This document shows, one piece after another, positions 46,476 through 55,967 of a DNA stretch of 64,000 nt. The first letter of the stretch is position 1. The number at the start of each line of letters is the position of its first letter. The notes beneath the pieces were generated by a model, which ran no database searches, was not told the origin of the DNA, and saw only the letters and a list, made by a program, of their open reading frames with translations. Made by a program: the position numbers and the translations under genes. The DNA is from Polytrichum commune (taxonomy: Eukaryota; Streptophyta; Polytrichopsida; Polytrichales; Polytrichaceae), in contig OX485806.1 of assembly GCA_950295325.1 (NCBI GenBank), positions 35,092,001 through 35,156,000 on the forward strand, given 5' to 3'.

Positions 46476-48752
46476 CAAAATATATGTTGTTATTGTGGCT
46501 TGGTGTGGGGGGTGGGGGTGGTCTTTTGGAGAAACTGGGAACAAGGTTGAGAATTTTGAGGGCGTCTTAAATGATATTGGGTGGGTGGGCTAGAAATTAA
46601 TTTTGGGTTTCTGTTTGGGAGGGTGTGTGGTTGTTGGTTATTGCAATTTTTATGTAATTGTATAATTATTATTGGGTTGGATTTGATGGAAGTAGGGAGG
46701 CGGAGATGTTTTCAATGGTGGGGCATGGTGTGGTGAGGGGCTCTAGTGGAGGTGGTAGGGTTTTGAAGCATTAGAGAATGATTAGACTTTTAGGTGGGAA
46801 ACCTTGTTGGAGGATCTATTTACATTGTTGGTATTCGATTGGTGTATGGTTAGGAGACACCATAAAGACACATGTTTAAAAGACATTGGACTACATTTTC
46901 AAATTTCATTAACTACTCCACATTCAATAATGAATGCAATTGGAAGGACATGTGTATTAGTTAAGCAATCAACAAACATGCACTTCCAATATCCATAACT
47001 AAATCAAGGAAGGTCCAATTTTCAATCCTACTGACACTTCATTATAGATTTTGCTGAACTACAACAAAAGTTTCATTGTGTATTGTGTAAATCTAATCGT
47101 TAGAAGCTGGATAACCAAAAAAACAAACCAATTAACACCCACGTACCTTACTTTGGATCACAATTGTTGGTGAGCATGTTGGCAACTTACTCTATGAATT
47201 AGAGATTTTTTTTTATGTGCAGGCTGGCAAGGTAAAAAGTTCATGTGAAGTGCATTCAATTTGGTGCCTCCAAGTTTTAAATGAAATGTGTGTGAGGACT
47301 TCACCCTTCAACTCTACAAAGGTCCTTTTTCCATGGGTTGGGCAGTCATGATCATTAGGAATATGGATTGATCACCCAGTCAGCCATATACTGTATACTT
47401 GTCCAAAGTTGTCAATCCTGACTGCATATAATAAGTATGAAATACGTCATACTTTATAATCAAATAGACTGACTTGTAAGTTGTAATGGTTGATCAGTCG
47501 GATCCAATGTACAGTAGCAAACTTAGATGATATCTTCAAAACAACAGATTAATTCAGGAATACTAAGTAGGATACGGGAATAAAGGATCTAGTATGTAAA
47601 CTTGCAAAACTTACATGGTCAATCATGAAGCTTTAACATTTGCAACACATTTGTGGAGATTAAATTTCTTTTTTTAAAAAGGGCAATTTACTTGCTTGAA
47701 GTCAAGCTCCCAGAATATCCTACATCACACTAAATTTACATACAGAGGCATGCAAATTTTGAGATTCAAAAGAAAAGCTTTTGCCAGACAAATCAAAGCT
47801 TCAGGTGTATACCAAGTTCATAACATTCAGGGAAATAGTACAAGAGCTGCAAACCTGAAAGTGTAAGCAGCATCAGACATCATGGATCTAATAGAAATTT
47901 TTGAACTTTACAACCATAGCCACTTCAGGAGTAACTACTTACCTTGCATAGTGAACCCGCATAACAGCCAGATACATACATAATCATGAACGCCATCTAA
48001 AACTTTCCCGGAAATCTATACCTACATACATGTACAAACTCGGCTGTCACTATGACTGACTGATGCTGGCAAATGCAGCCTGAGAAAATATATCTACACC
48101 TCTACTACTTAAAGCAAAAACCTTTACCACCTTCAATTTTTTTCTTAGTAGATGAAAGAAAAGAAAGACAACTCCGATGTTGCCATTGGCGTGAAATATG
48201 GTGTTGCTTCATATTCGAGTTGGTCTAAGTCTACATGTAATCTTGAAACGGGTTTTTCAGGAATTAGAGGGCCTCCAAAGACTACTGCTTCCATTCGAAG
48301 GTGAACACCTTCAACGGGCAAAGACACCTATCTCCCCCAAACGCAAGCCCTAGCTACGTTCCCACATGGTCCGGTTCACCCAGATACCCCCACTATGATT
48401 GATGGGTGGGACCACAGGTGATAGGTAAAGGTGCACTGGAAATCAAGCACTAAGGAGGTCATCCATCTGAATATTATCCCAACCTTAGGCTAACCTCAAA
48501 GTTCCCATGGGATCCGGGTTAGGGACTTGGGTTTAAGCCACCCCTTTTCGTGGTAGAATTGATCTCCATGTCCACCTAAGCTTTTCCTCAAACATACTTA
48601 CATTTACAGACTCGGCCGCTGCTATGATTGATGTGGCAAATGACCGCCACTATAACCATCGCCATGGTAGGGTTTACTGTTTAGGGTTTATGGTAGATCT
48701 ATGTCTGTACTACAGGTAGATAAAACCCAAAGTAATTTGCTAAAGTGAAATT
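46476..48752. other. Intergenic DNA without a gene
   Basis: It contains a fragment of the TAAGGTARG family at about 46,840-46,945 and otherwise AT-rich DNA. The last 600 bp before 48,753 are likely 3' UTR and downstream DNA of the C2 gene. Confidence 0.5.
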
Positions 48753-51116
48753 TCAACCTCCACAGCCACCACCACAACCTCCACCACAACCACCACCACC
48801 ACCACCATCACCTCCAAATCCACCACCACCTCCCCATCCACCGCCACCTAACATGTCGCCAAGCAACAATCCACCAAGAGCACCTCCAAGCAAACCAGTT
48901 CCAAAGCCTGCGCCTCCAAACCCATTTCTCCTGGGTGGTGGAGGGGGTTGTTGGTAATATCCACCTGCTTGCGCAGGCGGATAGTAGGGTGTCCCTTGTG
49001 ATGCGTATTGAGCAGGGTACTGACCCGGGTAATTGCTGGTACTTGCAGCAGCAGGGTAACCAGCAGCAGCAGGGTATGCCATCACAGGTGGCTGGTCAGG
49101 TGCTCTGTTCCTGTCGGAAAGATTGGATGCGCCCCACGTTGCAGCTGGTGGTAGCTTCACCTTTTCTCCAATTTTCACTGAAGCATTCAAAGTTCCTTGT
49201 GCGCGTCCTGACGGTCTTCGTACCTACATAAATATAAAGATATGTGGGTGTTATTCGGTTCATTTATCACATTCTCTAAATTCTCCAATTAGATTTACAT
49301 AATGGAACATGTATTGTTGTATTAACAAGTCTGATATGAAGCGTCAGCAAGAATTGGATTGAAAATCAGACCTATCCTGATATTGGAAGTGCATGTTTGT
49401 GGATTCTTTCAAAGCACACATAGGTCCTCCCAGTTGTGTTAACTATTAAGTGTGGACTAGTTAATAAATTTCAAGTAGTCCAATTCCTTTTACACATGTG
49501 TCTTTATAATGTTTGCTCTTTGCTCCTCACCTAACCACACACCGGTCAAGTAATAGATATCCGATTCATATAAGTAACCAAATAACACCCGCATACCTAA
49601 GAGGGAGTTCACTGAATGAATGACTGTCTTCAGTAACTTGTGCAATTGCAACAATTGCAACATGTAAAAGCACTGAATTGGATTGAAGGGCTTCATTATA
49701 GTAGGTTTACATTACAGTCCAAGACCAAAGAAACTCCAAAATCAATCAATCCTATTGGTTGAAAGAAAAATTTTGGACCCAAGAAGTATGCACTAGGGTC
49801 TGCTGGGTCCAACTTCCAAGATGTGCAAAAAATGAAGTGGCATTACTGTGGCATCAATTTCTCACCAAATTTCATTGTTCCCCTCTCAAGAAAATACTCC
49901 TTATAGTTTGAGGAACCAACCAATCTGCAAGCTTGATCCCTACTTTGCGAAGTCAACCTTGAGTCTGAAAGTAAGGTCCATTTAAAAGGGTGTTTTGGAT
50001 GCCAAGTTCCGTAAACCCGGACCCCAATGTAAACCCACCCTTAGTTGTGAAGGAGCAAAACACCTGGGGGGGAGGGGGACCTATATGACCATTTGATGAG
50101 CACAAGCATCTTCATATTGATAATAAATTATTTATGTCAGCTCCGAAAATTATGAGGAAAGCGGCTACGGCCTTGATCTAGATATGCAAACTATCTTGTA
50201 CTAACTGTGTGTTTCATAGCCGAGGAGACATGGGCTGGTCAGAAATAGTAACCATTTAAGACCCATCTACCTTAGTTGCAAGATGACGATTTTTTGTTCA
50301 AGGTTTTAGGTATGTTGGTGATATTCAGTTTGTTTTTCATGTTCTCCAAATTCTACTTGTTAGATGTACACAAAAAAATTTGTGTTCAAGTAGCAAATCT
50401 ACAATGAAGCATCAGCAACAATCGCATTGAGAATTGGACCTCCATTGATTTAGTTATGGCTATTGCATGTTTGTTGATTCCTTAATTGAACACATAGGCC
50501 CTCCCAATTGTGTTCACTATTCAGTGAGGAGTAGTTAAAACAGTTTGAAGACGTACTCCAATCTCTTTCAAACATGTGCTTTTATGGTGTTTGTTCTTTG
50601 ATCCTCTCCTAACCACGCACCAATCAAATATAGGTGTCTGATCAAGAAAAGTAACCCAATAACACCTGTATAACTTAAGCCAATCCAGAAATTTTCTAAT
50701 TAAAGGATGATGGGAGCCAACTTAGAGGAAAAACTTACCGGTAATGACAAAGACTTGCCTTGGCTTCCGCCAATCCCCGATTGATCCCCAGCTTTATTTT
50801 CAGCACCACTGATGACGGGCGGTTGGGCGACCGGCAATTGAATTGTGCCGATGAGCTTGTTGGAGAAGGAGCCGTGGTTGTAAATGTCAATTGTCACCAC
50901 CGCATTTCCGGACTCAATGAGGTTCTCCTCACACACGAGCCGCAATTTGGAGTTCCACGTTGGATTTTCACCTCCGTTCGTGTCCATGGGCGTCGCCACC
51001 TTCATGTTTGGGTATATCCACGCCACGCAGTACGGGCTCATCTTGCCCCCAAAAGTCTTCACATTCTTCAAGTCGTTGGCGGAAAAAACCGTAACCTCCA
51101 GCTCCCGCTGCTCCAT
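48753..51116 (-). CDS. SRC2-like C2-domain protein
   Basis: Two coding exons, 51116-50739 and 49223-48753, join in phase with GT-AG ends to give 282 aa. Residues about 5-110 are a C2 domain beginning MEQRELEVTVFSANDLKNVK, as in plant SRC2 (cold-regulated) and related C2 proteins. It includes the typical NPTWNSKLRLVCEE and FSNKLIGTIQLPV strands. A Pro/Tyr/Gln/Gly-rich region follows (PPAQAGGYYQQPPPPPRR). The Gly-rich tail ends in repeated GGGC units at about 260-282. The start fits the family N-terminus; an upstream in-frame Met at 51215 lies in the leader. SRC2-type proteins bind membranes, often in a calcium-dependent manner; a stress role here is inferred only. Confidence 0.92.
49385..49600 (+). 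mobile_element. TAAGGTARG-family fragment in the C2 gene intron
   Basis: It contains CATAGGTCCTCCCAGTTGTG, TTAACTATTAAGTGTGGA and the 3' end ATAACACCCGCATACCTAAG, inside the single coding intron. Confidence 0.6.
50065..50285 (-). mobile_element. TAAGGTARG-family MITE, inverted, C2 gene intron
   Basis: It runs from a G-rich GGACCTATATGACCATTTG through AGCTCCGAAAATTATGAGG to AAGACCCATCTACCTTA. Confidence 0.7.
50450..50670 (+). mobile_element. TAAGGTARG-family fragment, C2 gene intron
   Basis: It contains CATAGGCCCTCCCAATTGTG, TCACTATTCAGTGAGGA and AAATATAGGTGTCTGATC, and ends about 70 bp from the splice donor of the first coding exon. Confidence 0.6.
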
Positions 51117-51264
51117 CGTGGTTGGACTGAGTCGGCAGAATGCAAATATGTCTGCATGGCAGGGATCAGATGTCAGAAAAATGAATTCTTCACTCAAATG
51201 TTGATGAGGTGACACCCTAATTTTCGTATTAGTGTTTAAAGATAGATGTTCCTACTTCAGTCTC

Positions 51265-51612
51265 TAATGTAAATGGACAGCTATATTTGAGGGGTGTAAA
51301 GTGGTTGGGTGTGAGTTTAAGAACGGACACCAAAAAAACACATGTTAAGAGGAGATCAGAGTATGCCCAAATTTGTTAACCATTCTAGACGGGATAGTCA
51401 ACATAAATGGGGAGGCCTATACGATCATTGAATCATTTAAAGAATCTTCAGTTTAACAGTAAATAGGTAGTTCATATGAGCTCCAGAAATTATGAGGAAA
51501 GTGGCCTATGGGCATGATTGGATTTGCTGATCATCTTGCACTAAACGCGTGTTTCATATCCAACAAGAAGTGGGTGCAGAGAGAAAAGAGTCTGTTTAAG
51601 ACCTGGATACCT
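51265..51612 (-). mobile_element. TAAGGTARG-family MITE, inverted, C2 leader intron
   Basis: It runs from AGCTATATTTGAGGGGTG through CCATTCTAGACGGGATAGTC to TTTAAGACCTGGATACCTTA. It abuts the tandem array that starts at about 51,613. Confidence 0.75.
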
Positions 51613-52985
51613 TAGCTACCCAATTGCAGCAATACAGAGAGAAAAACTCTGTAAATTTCTCCCCTTTTCACACCTTACCTTTCCAAAATCAGATCGTTCT
51701 TTACCCAATTGTAGTGGTTTGGCTAAAGCAATTTTGCTCACGTGTATGTCCTGATTGGATGAAGGAGGCCCATTATCACCTGCTAGACATACCTGATTCA
51801 GTTACTTATCTATGTGAGTGATGTGTGGTTAGGTGTGGCTCCAAGAACGGATACCAAAAAGGCATCACATGTCTAAATGGGATTGGACTAAATGCTCAAA
51901 ATATGATAACTGTCCTAGGCTCAACAGTCAATTTAATTGGGAAAACTTATATGACCATTTAATGAGCACAGAATGTTCACTTTAAAAATGAAGAAGATAT
52001 TCATATGAGCTCTGAAAATCATGAGGAGAGTGGCTACGGCATCAAGTTGAATTTGTTAACCATCTTGTGCTAATCGCATAATTCGTATCCTAAAAAACAC
52101 ATGGGCTACTCAGAAAAAGTAACCATTTCAGACCCATATACCCATTACCCGTTAATGGAGCACTGAAATTGTCTGTCTGTTACAAGTGCAAAGTAAGTAA
52201 CTTAGTGTAAACATGTCACCCTCTCTACTTTTTGACCAGTTGCAACGACAGAGACGAAACTCAAGAATCTTCTCCCAGCTTTCATACATTAGATAGTCTC
52301 ACCCTATCTGATCTTTACCCGATTCCAGCAACAGAGAGAAAATCTCAAGAAATTTCTCCCTATCTGCTATCTACCCAATTCCAGCGACCTAGAATTTCAA
52401 ATTTATAAATAATAAATAGAATAATAAACTCAAGCAATATCACCCTTCTTCACAACTTTCATAGACTTAGGTCATCTCATTGTATCTGTGCTTAACCTAA
52501 TTCCAGCGACAGAAGGAAAACTCAAAAAAAATCTCCCTATCTGTTCTTTACCCAATTCCAGCGACCGAAAGGAAAACTCAACAAATTTTTCCCTTTCTGT
52601 TCTGAACCCAATTCCATCGACACAGTGGGAAAAACTCAAAAAAAAAAATCTCCCTATCTATTCTTTACCAAATTCTAGCGACACAGAATACAAAAACTCA
52701 AGAAATATCTCCCTTCTTCACAACTTTCATAAACTTAGGTCGTCTCATTATATCTGTAATTAAACTAACACCAGCGACAGTAGTAAAAACTCAACAAATT
52801 TCTCTTCACCTGTTCTTTACCCAATTCCAGTGACAGAGAGAAAAGCTCAAAAAAAAATTCTCACGTGTTCACAACTCTCACAAATTAGGTCATGTCACCC
52901 TGTCTGTTCGTAACCCAATTGAGCCAGCGACACAGAGAAAAAGCTCAAGAAATTTCTTCCATCTTCGCAACTTTCATAAATCAGG
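51613..52985. repeat. Tandem array in the C2 leader intron
   Basis: About twelve units share the core TTTACCCAATTCCAGCGACA, followed by GAGAGAAAACTCAAGAAATT and TCTCCC, at irregular spacing of about 55-120 bp. Core positions are near 51,617, 51,706, 52,245, 52,318, 52,375, 52,496, 52,550, 52,607, 52,667, 52,765, 52,820 and 52,910. A MITE at about 51,810-52,145 splits the array between the second and third units, so the array is older than that insertion. Confidence 0.85.
51810..52145 (-). mobile_element. TAAGGTARG-family MITE inserted in the tandem array
   Basis: It runs from CTATGTGAGTGATGTGTGG through CTGTCCTAGGCTCAACAGTC to TTTCAGACCCATATACC, with array units on both sides. Confidence 0.75.
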
Positions 52986-53329
52986 TAAAACCGCACAAAA
53001 AACCCAAACCCAAAAGAACTGCAAATTATACAAAATCACATCTCCTCCTCTCTACATAACCCACTTCAAATTTCTTGAAATTCGTGTGCATACATCAAGC
53101 TGTAAGAAACAACCCAAAACCACAACACCTACACATCACTTGAGGGTAGATTTTTTTACTCATACCTTAAACTACTCTGAGGAACAGATCCAGAACTGCT
53201 TGTTTCACGCGCAGTTCTTCTGAGAAACCCTAATTTCGACTGGAAAGCTCAATTTTACAACAGCTCTGTTTGATGTGAATTCTCTCTTCCTTCTGGTCCT
53301 CGGAATTCTCGTGCCATTATAAACTCAGA

Positions 53330-54585
53330 TGATAGGAACACTGAATGAATGCGAAGTTTCATGTGATGTGATACTAACTTTTCAGCTGTTCAAAATTTAG
53401 TGGAGTGGATTTGGGAGACGTAATGAAGCGTCGACAACTGTGTCCAAGTTGCACGCAATCAAGGGGTTTCTCTGTGACGTTGCCACGCAGCACCGCCTTC
53501 GGTCCTGCGGACGCTGACGCTAACTCTGACGCAGATTGCCGTAGATTCCTGCCGCTTTATTTTATGTTTGGAGGTTCCGAACGAACGACCAAACAAACGG
53601 ACACCTGATGAGTTATTGTACATTAGGGCTGCATTAGGTAGGGTTTTTGAGTTAACATTTCATTTCTTGAGGCATGGGTGACCCTAGTACTAAGTTAGTA
53701 CGGGTGTCACAAACCTCCCATAGGTTTGTCACCAACTTTCACAATAACAATTATCAATCAAAATGATGAGTTGAAGAACTCAATTTTTTTTTGTTTTATA
53801 ACATCTAATTATAATCATAGACCAATTAGATCTTGGTCTAAGCTCAACCACCCAACCATAGGAGAGTGACAAAAAAGATCCTCTCTCCTCTCCCGAGCTC
53901 CCTCTTATGCCAAAGGCATTACTTTTACTTTCTATTTTCACATAGAGTAAAATTATTCTATTCATAGCTTTATATGTTAGTTCTACTATGAATCTTCTAT
54001 CTTTTGTTCTTCTAAAATCTTCTTCCATCTTTTAACTCAAACACATTCTTCCAGTTGGAACTGCCTAATTCCAACTTGATTCATCCATCCATTCTTCTAG
54101 TTGGAACTGTCTACTTCCAACTTGATTCTTTCATCCATTCTTATATTTGGAATTGTCTAATTCCAGTGCACCTCATCGAGAGATATCTAACTCATGTGCA
54201 CATGTTCTCAATCTAGAATGGTCTAATTCCAATGCACTAAATGTGGAGTTGTCTAACTCCAATGCACATATTGTCAATTTGAAGTTGTCTAGCTCGAGTC
54301 CATCCATCTTCAATTGGGAGTTTGTCTTGCTCCCATGATCATCCTGTGCTTACACACTAGCACATGTGGTTAGAATATTCAATCATCCAACAATGTTTCT
54401 AGTTACCTTACAATGGGGATATTGGTGGCCAATTAAAGTTAAGTTAAGTTAATTTAGGTATCTCATTTGGAATATCAGAAAGGTTGGACATGTGAACATG
54501 CTAAAATAATTTTACGTACTTTCACCAATTCATGCATTATTTGAAGATATTGAAATTTTGGACATGATGAACATGTGTATTGGTA
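53330..54585. other. Intergenic DNA upstream of the C2 gene
   Basis: It holds no recognised gene. Short GGAACTGTCTAATTCCAA-like segments recur at about 54,055-54,320 (ATTCTTCTAGTTGGAACTG, GTCTAATTCCA, GTTGTCTAACTCCAATGCAC), a degenerate short tandem repeat. Confidence 0.5.
54055..54325. repeat. Degenerate short tandem repeat
   Basis: Units of about 30-50 bp with the core TTGGAACTGTCTAATTCCAA, whose two halves are complementary (TTGGAA / TTCCAA), recur about seven times with substitutions. Confidence 0.6.
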
Positions 54586-55527
54586 CAGTCCTACGTTTTT
54601 ATATATGACATATTTGGAAAACCAGAAAACCAATGTATTTTCAAGGCATCACATATTCAATAATATGACAAATTGGACCTCTTTGTCATAATAACGAGGT
54701 GCTTCATGAAATCACACGTTAGATATTTTGCTACATATCCAACTAAATATTCTTTCAAATGTCTTTACATTTTTCTCATGAATCTTATGTGGACCTTAAG
54801 AAGGAAACAATAATCCACTGATGTTGCCACTTCAAATTGACAATAGATATCTTATTGAGCTTCTCCAATATGACCTGCAGTTTCATTACATCAGCATGAG
54901 AACACTCTAATGGGTTATCCATAAAAAATGTAGCCAACAATCGAGCATGATGTTGAGCATCTGTCAGTTTCACAATAGGTGGAGGTCTCCCATCAGCATC
55001 TAAAGAGTCCAAGGGCGTTGTGTTAAGGTGAAAACTAGGTGACTTTATTCTTTGTCCCAAGGCCATACCAGCCAACTTTGACAATATGCAAATTAAAGCA
55101 ATCTTATAAATAATGAGTTCAAAATGCTTGAAAACAAAATGTGCACCTTGGTTTAGGGTTTAGGTGAAAACTATTGCAAAAGAGACAAAACCTAATGCGT
55201 CTCTTGATTAGGTTTTGAGATAGAAAACCTAGTTCCCTTAGTTCCTTGTGTTTCAATATCAATTTCCATTAAATTTCTTTTATTCATGTTTCATATGTGA
55301 AAATTACATAAAGTTAATATGAAATGTACTTACATACGTGTGGGCCCCACCATATATACATTTTTTACCTCTACATTATGACATTTTGGGGGTCCAGGAG
55401 TGTCGTATTAACAGTGTCATAGTTGTACTACGGAGGTAGATTTTAACTAGGGAGTTTGGTTTACAAAATTTGTGTCAATGTATCGAGATTGTCGTGTTAT
55501 CGAGTGTCGTATTAAAGTGGTAGGATT
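54586..55527. mobile_element. pogo/Tigger-like DNA transposon derivative
   Basis: The left end reads CAGTCCTACGTTTTTATATA and the right end, reversed, reads CAATCCTACCACTTTAATAC. The inverted similarity continues to TGACA / CGACA. TA flanks each side (54,584-54,585 and 55,528-55,529). Subterminal motifs resembling GTCRTRWTAWCGAG lie near both ends. At 942 bp it carries a C-terminal transposase-like fragment (54,785-55,084) but no catalytic core, so it is a deletion derivative. Confidence 0.7.
54785..55084 (-). pseudogene. Transposase C-terminal fragment, pogo-like
   Basis: A 99-codon frame whose middle, LTDAQHHARLLATFFMDNP followed by HADVMKLQVILEKLNKI, resembles the helical C-terminal segment of pogo/Tigger transposases, where a leucine-rich helix is followed by an FF motif and a second helix. 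No DDE core, CENP-B-like helix or start region remains. The assignment rests on its placement inside inverted terminal repeats plus this weak motif. Confidence 0.5.
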
Positions 55528-55631
55528 GTAAACTAGTATTTAATTATTAATGTGGTTTATCATTTGGATTTATGTGTTTTTTTGTCAAGTAAGTTATATA
55601 ATTGTATAATTTCTTGATGTGCATACTACAC

Positions 55632-55967
55632 TACACTGAAAAGGATATTTAATGTTTGATTATATTTAATGTTGTTACCACCCTACCCTACTCAACACTA
55701 ATTTTCAATTCCTTGACAATCAGTGTTAGACATAAATATGCCGCTACCTTCCCTACTACCACCTCCCTTCTTGTGAAGCATGGATTTCATATCCTTACTA
55801 ACACTAAATTCAAAAATGTAACTTCCACATATTACCATAATTGATAATTAGTGTTTGAGTTTACATTTAATATTACTTACTTTCATAGGGTTATCGACAT
55901 TTAGTGTATGCGTTCGTATTTAGTGTATCAAACACTAAATATCCTTTTTAGTGTGGATAGTCTTATT
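55632..55967. mobile_element. MITE with CACTRAAAAGGATATTTA ends
   Basis: The left end reads CACTGAAAAGGATATTTAAT and continues GTTTGAT. The right end, reversed, reads CACTAAAAAGGATATTTAGT and continues GTTTGAT, giving 27 bp with two differences. A second inverted motif (TTTAATRTT) lies inside. The CACT terminus suggests a CACTA-type element, but no target duplication was resolved. It is about 336 bp and non-coding. Confidence 0.7.

Larger units (their letters stand above)
51117..53287 (-). promoter_or_regulatory. Leader exons, leader intron and TATA region of the C2 gene
   Basis: On the minus strand a TTTATAAT box lies at 53,316-53,323, placing the start of transcription near 53,287. A leader exon would then end at the donor TTTAAG-GTATGAG (53,166). 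An acceptor CCATGCAG at 51,152-51,159 would join a short leader exon (51,151-51,117) to the start codon. This gives a leader intron of about 2 kb. Long leader introns often raise expression in plants. The exon borders are inferred from splice consensus only. Confidence 0.5.

Noticed and set aside
48745-48957. Proline-rich open frame on the plus strand
   Set aside because: It is the reverse complement of the Gly/Cys-rich tail of the C2 protein.
50760-51212. 150-codon plus-strand open frame
   Set aside because: Antisense shadow of the C2 domain exon.
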